From Bremia lactucae (taxonomy: Eukaryota; Oomycota; Peronosporomycetes; Peronosporales; Peronosporaceae), in contig NC_090610.1 of assembly GCF_004359215.1 (NCBI RefSeq), positions 11,121,622-11,136,247 of the forward strand: a stretch of 14,626 nucleotides of DNA, in the 5' to 3' direction. A program made the translations under genes and the position numbers. The notes beneath the pieces were generated by a model, which was not told the origin of the DNA, did no database searches, and saw only the letters and a list, made by a program, of their open reading frames with translations. Below, one piece after another: positions 1 to 6,904 of this stretch (position 1 is its first letter; each line of letters begins with the position of its first letter).

Positions 1-384
1 GGTAGCAAGCTCCACATGTCGACCGCAGATCATCCCCAGACCGATGGCCAAACAGAACGTGCCAATCGGGTCGTGGCGGATGTCTTACGCACTATAGCAA
101 CTCCCAAAGAGTGGAGCAAGCAATTGCCCTTTGTGGAGTTCGCTATAAATAACAGTGTCCACGCCAGTACGGGTGAGACACCGTTTTATATTAACGGACT
201 GCGCCATCCTCGGACGCCAGTCTCGTTTGTGCGCAGCCCGAGTCTTAGTGGGGGAGGGCCCCTCACTATGCTCGGTGCGAAAGAGGGACATAGTTTCGTC
301 AATATGACGATGACCCATGAGGGTATCATCTCAATGACAGAAACTTGCCCTAGTTACCCTGCCACTAAGTCTCAAATGGACTAG
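1..384 (+). pseudogene. Ty3/Gypsy integrase core, C-terminal fragment
   Basis: The frame is open from the first base of the window. It encodes the end of an integrase catalytic core: STADHPQTDGQTER followed by N-R, where the Glu of QTER is the third acidic residue of the D,D-35-E triad. Next come the W-x-K-x-L-P-x-x-E-F-A-I-N helix region and the PFYINGLRHPRTP motif typical of chromoviral/Gypsy integrases. Integrase inserts the cDNA copy of the retrotransposon. The two catalytic Asp residues, RT and protease would lie upstream of the window. After about residue 70 similarity fades. The usual SH3-like C-terminal domain of roughly 100-150 residues is absent, and the frame stops at 382-384. It is either a truncated pol or an unusually short one. 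The stop overlaps tail to tail by 20 bp with a decayed reading frame on the opposite strand. Confidence 0.85.
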
Positions 385-607
385 CGGAAGCAGCGTTGTG
401 AGAAGAAACAGGGGGTACAGTACCGCGGATGATTTCTCTCGCACGCAAGCGGGTGAAATTAATTCGCTGCGACATCTATTTCATTTCATCAGAATGCGGA
501 TGGATGCGGCGCAGGAATTCCGCCTCGTATTGGTCGAGCATTTCGTTTGAACGCAACGCAACCGGGATCGGGAAATACGCCCAAGCGATTTTCCCTGAGC
601 CTTCCAT
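365..607 (-). pseudogene. decayed retroelement reading frame, C-terminal piece (gag-like or antisense ORF)
   Basis: On the minus strand an ATG at 607 opens 43 codons (starting MEGSGKIAWAYFPIPV). A TAG at 478-476 interrupts, and the same frame then continues 36 codons (MSQRINFTRLRAREIIRG...) to a TAG at 367-365. The composition is protein-like: mixed charged and hydrophobic residues, a predicted helix QYEAEFLRRI and a Ser/Ala-rich end. A TAA lies two codons upstream of the ATG, so this is a broken remnant and not a small gene. I do not recognise the family. Position and orientation fit the downstream part of the frame traced at 1020-1312, leading away from the LTR at 1423-2005. It ends 20 bp inside the integrase ORF of the other strand. 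Confidence 0.4.
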
Positions 608-724
608 AATTTAAAGACGCCATAATATGTATTAGCGTCTTGAAGAGCGCGCTCTAGGAGCTACGCTCTTGGCCCATTTAAACGAGGCCATCATATGGAG
701 GGGGCATCGGTGATATGCCACCCG

Positions 725-946
725 TCACATAGCCACGTTCAAAACGACTGGCTTGTGACACCGACTGAGCACGTTCACGTGTCGTCGGCGGAGCTTAAGG
801 CTCGAAATCCTCTGTGTCAAAACCATTATAGATATGATCTGAGCATAAGGCGTTGTGGTTCTACCCAACGGAGAAGCAGCTACGCCTTTATGGTCAGCGC
901 TCCCATTAATGGTCGCCGCTATCCAGCGCAGACGATGAGACAGCAT
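725..946 (-). pseudogene. decayed middle segment of the same minus-strand retroelement frame
   Basis: A minus-strand frame is open here; it includes SADHKGVAASPLGRTTTPYAQ-like Ser/Thr/Pro-rich sequence. A second frame over about 685-840 reads like protein for a stretch (FDTEDFEP, then QASRFERGYVTGG) with stops between segments. Jumps of frame between blocks are what a frameshifted gag-like sequence would give. The block GVAASPLGRTTTP loosely parallels GVSHRKKSPRGTPTS in the frame after the right-hand LTR (about 14355-14400). This is weak evidence taken alone. It is listed because it sits between two better-supported pieces. Confidence 0.3.
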
Positions 947-1019
947 TCGCAGATGTTGCCGTCTCCATGTTGTGAGCCATGAGAGAAGTTTGGATGGGCA
1001 CTAATGTGCCATCATCCTT

Positions 1020-1312
1020 CCCCACGAGCTCGTTGTCTACATCACTACTATAAGGTGACGGCTACGGTGTTCGACTCATTGTAGTCGACAATGAGCGACG
1101 AATCAACATCCTCACTGTTAAAGTGGGATGGATCCTTTAGCCTCGTTAACGCGACAGCAGCAGTAGCTGTCGGCGTTTCGACTAAGGCATTGGACGCTGC
1201 TGGCGTGTTAACGCGGCGCTTTGCGCTTAGTGCGAGGTTGAGTGGGCGTCTTCGCAGACGACCAACCAACGCGGCCCCTTTAAGGTGGCATCTTTGGCGC
1301 CGTGTATGGTAA
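1020..1312 (-). pseudogene. decayed N-terminal piece, homologous to the ORF after the right-hand LTR
   Basis: The minus-strand frame contains NALVETPTATAAVAL followed by EDVDSSLIVDYNES, the latter at about 1077-1110. The open frame after the other LTR has DALLSLAVDVPSTVV followed by EYDPSLEVDYECES at about 14104-14133. They share D-x-S-L-x-V-D-Y-x-x-E-S, allowing one residue of gap. The distance from the LTR edge to the VDY codons is also similar: about 334 bp here and 309 bp there. A second shared motif, N-x-L-x-G-x-D-D, is in another frame at about 1011-1034. So this looks like the decayed counterpart of the 13933-14626 ORF. It is riddled with stops and has no credible start codon, so no protein is expected. 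Confidence 0.5.
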
Positions 1313-1409
1313 CACAGGTCACTAAACTGAATGAGAGAACTAGCGGAGGGTTAAGTAGATCGCAGTGCCTCCTTCCTCTTTGACGAATTTAATAATGTAA
1401 ATCGTTTTT

Positions 1410-1422
1410 AAAGGGGAGATGG
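1410..1422 (+). promoter_or_regulatory. polypurine-tract-like sequence abutting the left LTR
   Basis: AAAGGGGAGATGG (one pyrimidine) directly precedes TGTAACGAGC, where the LTR begins. In LTR retrotransposons a polypurine tract at this spot primes plus-strand DNA synthesis and marks a 3' LTR. That agrees with the plus-strand integrase fragment at 1-384. The reverse complement of 13814-13827, next to the other LTR, is closely similar, including an upstream TCGTTT. Confidence 0.6.
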
Positions 1423-1597
1423 TGTAACGAGCTAAAGTTGCCCTAATGTTACATAGTCACCGTTAAGTATGCTTGGTGTACTTAAGGGGATGTTTAATTA
1501 CTTAAATAAAGTAATTAGACCCACCACTCGGGTGTGGTTCACATTTGTGATCAACATTTGTGTATGTGATGCACATAGGTGCATTCACATTAGGAGG

Positions 1598-1616
1598 GAT
1601 GACGCCTAGCGTCATC
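1598..1616. repeat. 8-bp perfect hairpin inside the left LTR
   Basis: GATGACGC, loop CTA, GCGTCATC. A further direct copy of GCTAGCGTCATC follows at 1618-1629. Confidence 0.7.
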
Positions 1617-1715
1617 GGCTAGCGTCATCCGGTACGCGAAATATCTAGAAAGATACGCTCGCAAATATATTAGTGTTATCTACAGAGATGACATTTTTGA
1701 TTGGTAAAAATAGGT

Positions 1716-1744
1716 ATTTATATTTAATGCAATTAAATATAAAT
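1716..1744. repeat. 13-bp perfect hairpin inside the left LTR
   Basis: ATTTATATTTAAT, loop GCA, ATTAAATATAAAT. The stem is all A/T, so it is weak per base pair but exactly matched. It sits in the centre of the LTR-like unit. Confidence 0.75.
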
Positions 1745-2005
1745 CAGTCTGAAAACTACTTTCTACTTAGTAAGTGCGCACGAGGAGCCGGATTACCGCT
1801 CCGGTGACGACACTTTACTAGAGTACTTAGTGCGTTGGGTGAAGTGCACCTATGTGCATCACATACACAAGGGTTTGTCACAAATGTGAACCACACCCGA
1901 GTGGTGGGTCTAATTACTTTTTTTTTTTAAGTAATTGACAGGCCCCTTAAGTCACCAAGTGTACTTAACGGGGGCTGTGTAACAGGGCAACTTTAGCCCG
2001 TTACA

Positions 2006-4971
2006 TGTACGGTACTATACAAACTTAATTATTTTCCCTGTCACTACGAATAAATGATAAATATATATTTTGATGAAATTGTTTATCTATAAGGAAAAAA
2101 ATGGAACTAACAGATTTCTTTTTAATTATTTTGACTTAAACATTTTCAAGTCAATATAGTATAAATCAACACATGTCTTCAGATTACATTTATTAATTTG
2201 CGCGCATAAAATTTGTTTCTGCTTTAGCGCCGCCGAGCTATTCTCATGTGGTTTGGATACAAAAACACCAGCATTCTCGTAATTTCTCATCAACAAGAGG
2301 TAAGTGATACTCAGATTTTACATAACTTCTATGCAAGGAAATATAACACTTCTCTTTAAGAGCATGCGCCGATTTGCTGCACCGACTCGGAAGCCTAAAA
2401 AGAATGTAAAATCTTTTTTTGGCTTTGTATTTCTAGGAGCCGGTATTGCCGCACATCCTTTTCGGTATTGCCCCTTTCCACGTTTGGTTGTCGTAAATGA
2501 ATAAAAATTGCATAATATGACAAACATTTAATTTTCTAATGGTCGAGTCATTCCACAGCATCGCAAAATTAATAGTTGCTCCTTAAGATTCGTCTTGTGC
2601 GTCCGACCCCCCCCCCTTTTTGTATCGCTACACTCATAAATTGTACAAGAGAACCGGTATAAACCTTTACCTTCTTATGCATTAATGTGGAGATGCTAGT
2701 AGGGTACATTTCTCTGCTGTGAATCCTGTTGCAATTGAAATAACCGGTTACCAGACTGCATATTAGAGCAAGCTAGATTACGTTGTGATCTCAAATATGC
2801 TTGCACAAAATGATAAAAGCGTAGGTTTGTTCCTCTCATTTGAAACCGTGGTGACGTTTAAAAGATCTTAGTACCCTCCTTTTGTACCCACCATGAGCGC
2901 GATCAAGCCACACGTTTCTGGTATCTCAGTAATTGTTAGCGTCTCATACCATCTTTTTTGATATTCAATAAAGAATTACGCGCATATTGAGCTTCAAAAT
3001 TTGAAAAGCAAAACCTGCATTCTTTCATTATGAAGTCCCATTACACTAATCTCAATAATACGGAGGTATATAATTATATTAGAGGACACCTTAAAATATT
3101 AGATTTCGCAAGCATTTAAAATTGTACCCAAGATTGAACTTTTACGATAGCTTTCAATTTTGCAACAGTACCGTCGTTCGGGTACGACTCAATGGGAAGC
3201 GATCAACAAGATGCATAACACTTTTTGTGGCGCTGACGAAAGTCGTCACTTGCTTCGTGCGGGGAACCAAATAAAAGTATCTACAACTAAGGCAGCCTTC
3301 GTTTGTATATAATGATCAAATAAATAATATTTTTGGAGTGCTAGCAAGTAACAAAGACTAAGCTGGTAAAGTATAATGTTAGACGCACAGTCAGGGCATC
3401 GTTAATAGCGTATTGCGAGGCGAAGTTAAGGCTGCCTTAAATATGAGCTCGCGTATAGGGTGGCCTTCACATATGAAATTTAGTAGGTACTTACACTAAA
3501 CACGTTGAGTGCTAATAAGCGACGGCGCTGTAAGCAGTACTTTTTCGAGGAGAATATTTGTGGATATGCAGTCGGCCAAATGCGGTCTATGAAACTCTCG
3601 CCTTCATTACTTTTACGCTAAGGCATTGTGTGTCGCCAGCTTACGAACAAGTTTAGTGTTCCTCATAAAAATTGGTCTGGTTGACTGAAAATGAAAGGTA
3701 GAGCGATTCACAGAAAATCTCATCTTGGTCACGCCTTGTTTTTTTCCGCCTTCTCGTGCAAAATCTACCTATTCAGCCGTGTCATACCGCTTTTGGAGAG
3801 CCGGTATATCTGTTTTCGCTTGTACACTATCTCTTAAAGTATAATTTTCTCCCGTTTTGCTTATGGTGCCGCTCAGCGCAATGGTAGAAACACAATGATC
3901 AAATGTTGTTTTGCGTATTCATGGCTTTGTGCACAGGCCATACAGAAATATCTACAAGAAAGCGTGCAACGTAAATTTTGGATTTGTGCATTATACTTGC
4001 TACATGCTTACCATACAGAAACGGACTATTTCCAAGAATATAATCTTTACAATACCGGTCCTTGGCCAATATCACCACTCGCAATTTCTTAAAGCTAAAG
4101 CACCGATCGGAAAATAGCTACATGGGTATGACACAGGATTGAAGAATTATAAAAAAAACATATGGTTAATGATCCGGAATCGTGTAGATTCTAAATTGGA
4201 ATTGGGAATAGCAAACAAGTTTTGCAAAAAAAAACTGCAATACTAATTTTTATTTTTTGCCTGATGGAAAAAGAATTGTTTGATTCGAATCAATAGCATT
4301 TATTGAGTAAGTGGGCTATTTGTCGGCATTAAAAAGCTGTCTGAAAACGACACGGTCACGCGCTTCCTACCGCCATCTCCGGTTTCTAAAAGGATCGGGG
4401 AATTGTACACGTCACATTTAATGCGTCATATCTTATTCAGTGTTCGCACTATAATGAGCATTGTGTTGACATCAAAAAGGGTAGCTGAATAAGTTGGCTG
4501 GAATGCAATATTTGTGTTTGGTACCACATATACCTCGTACAATCCCGTGGCAAATCCGACGATAATTATGCTAACAGCGAACTATGAGGTTTCAAATCTC
4601 AGATCTGCGGCGGCAATGAACCAACCGAAGACATTTGACAGAATAATCTCGTCCGTGGCAGACGAGCCTTATATCTCGAATGTAGCCATTTTCGGTCTGA
4701 TCACGAATACTTCAGCGATTTCGACACCCTACCGGGCGTCTTGAAGTTCTGAGGGCATTCATTCCTATCACAGAGTGTCAAGCACTGATAACAGTAGCAA
4801 GGTGTGCCATGCTATTTCACCTTTTTAAAGCTCAGATAGGCCTCGAAGCTATCAAAAAATCAAGTCGACGCAATGACTCGTAAATTAATTTTGGCTCGAT
4901 GATGGAAGTTTCAGTGCCCGTAATAATGAACACTTGAAAAATCTTAAGAAACAAAAAAACAACAAGTGTAG
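2006..4971. other. AT-rich gene desert (about 3 kb)
   Basis: No frame on either strand gives a convincing protein; open stretches are 60-76 codons with random-looking composition. Items seen are a 10-base C run at 2607-2616, a 12-bp inverted repeat (3288-3299 against 3428-3439), and a 76-codon open stretch at 4514-4744. No tRNA, rRNA or transposon ends were recognised. The last few hundred bases are the presumed promoter side of the gene starting at 4972. Confidence 0.6.
3288..3439. repeat. 12-bp inverted repeat pair with 128-bp spacer
   Basis: TAAGGCAGCCTT at 3288-3299 is matched exactly in inverse by AAGGCTGCCTTA at 3428-3439. The spacer shows no reading frame. It could be chance in a 3-kb spacer or the worn ends of a tiny non-autonomous element. 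Confidence 0.4.
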
Positions 4972-6564
4972 ATGAGCACAACTGTGCACTTAAAGCATCC
5001 TCCACAACGCCGCGGGGGTCGAATGCGTGGTGCAGAAGGATATCACATGGAGGACATTTCGGCGTTATTGAGATGTGTAAGAGCTGTGATTCCAACGACT
5101 ACCGATGAATGGGACCAAGTGTTGAACGAGTATCGCCATACGCACGCGGTCCCCAACACACGAGCACAGCGCGACTCCACATCACTGAAGACAAAATTTA
5201 AGCAATTGTTACGGAAATTTAAGCCGAACATTGATGAAAGCCCAAATGTACAAGAGGCTGCGCATGTAATGAATTTGATCGAGATCAAGATGGCCAAGGG
5301 TAAATCTCAGCAGCGACGAGGGGGTAGAGCGAGAGGCGCTGAGGGCTTTTCGTCCGCCGACGTAGAGGCTCTTTTGAATGTTGTACGGCGCCATTTGCCG
5401 TTGCAAAGATCCGAGTGGGAGCAGGTCGCACAGGAGTACAGCAAAGAATATGCTGCACGAAATGGCAGAGCTATTCGAGATGGCTCCTCGCTGAAAAACA
5501 AGTTTCGCCATTGGATAAAGAATGATACAACAAACATGGCACGAGTAGAGGTTGCGAAAGCGCTGGTTATTCAAGATGAAATTGCAGCTAGATTAAGAAA
5601 AATATCACAGGATGTTGCCTCGAATGAATCCGAAAAAGAGGAAATTGGGGGCGACAATGCGGATGAAGGGGGTGATGGGAAAGCTAATGTCATTGGCCCG
5701 GATGTGGTGAGCACAGTGTGCAGTGATGGTGGCGACGAAACTCCGGAACCTCGACGCGGGGGAAGAGCGTTAGGATCAGAAGGGTACTTCCAGTCGGATT
5801 TGTGGGCCCTACTTGCATGTGTAAGAGCAGTTTTACCCACAGGGCCAGCAAGCTGGGAACAAACATTGCAACTGTATCGTTCAAATTACGCCTTGCGTAA
5901 TAATCGTGCGCAGAGGACGTTAGGAGGGGTCAAGCTCAAGTTTCGACAGCTCGTTCATCAAAAACATGACTCGAAGGAGCTTCTGTCCAAACTAGTGGTC
6001 GAAGCCCGTGCTATCCAGAGAGCGATTGATTTACACGGAAGGTACAGGGGACGCTCACATTCTGAAGGAAATTTTAGCTCTTCCTTTCCGCCTGATGTAA
6101 GCGTTCCAGACAACCGTGAAGAGCTCTGTACAAGTTCGCCGCGCATTGAGACAGAAATCAATAGCTCGGAGCAACAAAGTGTCAAAGCGGATAAAGCCTC
6201 ATGGATAAAGCGATTTCAGAACTCTCTTGCTGGTCCTGTCGTTCAACGTCAACAACATGTTATATCTGAAAACGAACTGGACAGTAGTTGTAAGTCGCTG
6301 CGTATTGAAATTGCGAATCGGGAGCTCGAGCTTTTGCGGCAGCGCGGGCAAAGGGAATTGGAGCAGGCGGAATGGGAGAAAGAGCGGACCGTGCGGGAAA
6401 AGCAGCGCATGGACATGGAGTCATGGATGTTAGTGTGTGATCGTTTGCGAACGCTTGTTCGCGAGCGGGCTGTCGAGAAAAACTCGGACGTTGTTGGACA
6501 GATCGAAGAAGAACTGTCTGTGCTCAAGAAGAAGAAGCAACGACTTTCGAAATTGCTGGCGTGA
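4972..6564 (+). CDS. three tandem Myb/SANT-like (DUF6818-like) domains plus C-terminal coiled coil
   Basis: This is an intact 530-aa single-exon frame. The ATG at 4972 is the first possible start because a TAG codon directly precedes it. Three homologous domains begin near residues 12, 113 and 261. Each has a basic entry motif R-R-G-G-R-x-x-G-x-E-G-(Y/F), then D-x-x-A-L-L-x-x-V-R-x-x-(L/I)-P, a single W seven residues before a Tyr, N-x-R-A-x-R, and (L/V)-K-x-K-F. This layout resembles the DUF6818 family common in oomycetes and Myb/SANT-like DNA-binding helices, so a chromatin or DNA-binding role is plausible but inferred. Acidic and Ser-rich linkers separate domains 2 and 3 (about residues 210-255). 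Residues ~440-530 are a charged coiled coil (ELELLRQRGQRELEQAEWEKE), probably for oligomerisation, ending in a Lys-rich cluster KKKKQR that could act as a nuclear signal. No transposase domain is seen. The gene converges with the membrane-protein gene 333 bp away. Confidence 0.85.
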   Translation: MSTTVHLKHPPQRRGGRMRGAEGYHMEDISALLRCVRAVIPTTTDEWDQVLNEYRHTHAVPNTRAQRDSTSLKTKFKQLLRKFKPNIDESPNVQEAAHVMNLIEIKMAKGKSQQRRGGRARGAEGFSSADVEALLNVVRRHLPLQRSEWEQVAQEYSKEYAARNGRAIRDGSSLKNKFRHWIKNDTTNMARVEVAKALVIQDEIAARLRKISQDVASNESEKEEIGGDNADEGGDGKANVIGPDVVSTVCSDGGDETPEPRRGGRALGSEGYFQSDLWALLACVRAVLPTGPASWEQTLQLYRSNYALRNNRAQRTLGGVKLKFRQLVHQKHDSKELLSKLVVEARAIQRAIDLHGRYRGRSHSEGNFSSSFPPDVSVPDNREELCTSSPRIETEINSSEQQSVKADKASWIKRFQNSLAGPVVQRQQHVISENELDSSCKSLRIEIANRELELLRQRGQRELEQAEWEKERTVREKQRMDMESWMLVCDRLRTLVRERAVEKNSDVVGQIEEELSVLKKKKQRLSKLLA

Positions 6565-6897
6565 ATACATTAAATCATACGAAGCATTTACTAGACGAAA
6601 GATGGTCTTCGTTCCTTATTCGCCCATGGATGGTTTTGACCGGCAAAGTTACTTCATTCTTTCATTTTTGCATTGTAATTTCTAAGCATTTTACTGCTGT
6701 TCATTGTCGTAATTCTTTATCATTATCCGACCTTTCAAGGATTTGGCCATTGAAAGAAATTGGGGATATGATCGTCATCTTTAATAGTCGCTTTGATTCA
6801 ATTCATTCTTTGCCATGCCCGCATTCGGCATGCTACTCAAACTATGCTACTTGAACAATGCGAACTAAGTTACTCGAACTATGCTACTCGAACTATG
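6565..6897. other. convergent intergenic spacer
   Basis: This is the 3' flank shared by the two host genes. It contains no gene-like frame. It must hold the polyadenylation signals of both transcripts, but no unambiguous signal was identified. Its right end runs into the tandem repeat at 6840-6904. Confidence 0.6.
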
Positions 6898-6904
6898 CTA
6901 CTCG
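6840..6904. repeat. 14-bp minisatellite across the stop codon of the minus-strand gene
   Basis: Units of AACTATGCTACTCG lie at 6840-6853 (one change), 6863-6876 (changed), 6877-6890 and 6891-6904 (both exact), with a 9-base partial unit at 6854-6862. On the minus strand the TAG stop of the TMEM245-like gene (6898-6900) lies inside the last unit. Confidence 0.85.

Larger units (their letters stand above)
1423..2005. mobile_element. LTR-like unit (583 bp) with ~166-bp terminal inverted arms
   Basis: The unit begins TGTAACGAGCTAAAGTTGCCC and ends with the inverted counterpart GGGCAACTTTAGCCCGTTACA, giving the TG...CA ends of an LTR. The inverted match runs on for about 166 bp (1423-1588 against 1840-2005) with scattered differences. 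It includes the CCACCACTCGGGTGTGG block and the TGATGCACATAGGTGCA block. The ~250-bp centre carries a perfect hairpin with 13-bp arms (1716-1744, loop GCA) and one with 8-bp arms (1598-1616). The end sequence resembles that of the LTR at 13363-13813. It is either a 3' or 5' LTR of a degraded element, or a foldback-type element. Long inverted arms are atypical for an LTR. Confidence 0.65.

Noticed and set aside
2304..2527. 66- and 69-codon frames on opposite strands
   Set aside because: Mutual shadows in AT-rich DNA. A GTAAGT near 2300 hinted at an exon border, but no coding partner was found.
3895..4117. Overlapping 61-68 codon frames on both strands
   Set aside because: Several frames open over the same AT-rich bases, no domain and no start context. 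Best explained by chance.
4514..4744. 76-codon open frame on + with mixed composition
   Set aside because: No motif, no recognisable family, and length is within what random open frames give. The opposite strand shows a hydrophobic stretch but with two stops. Not called as a gene.
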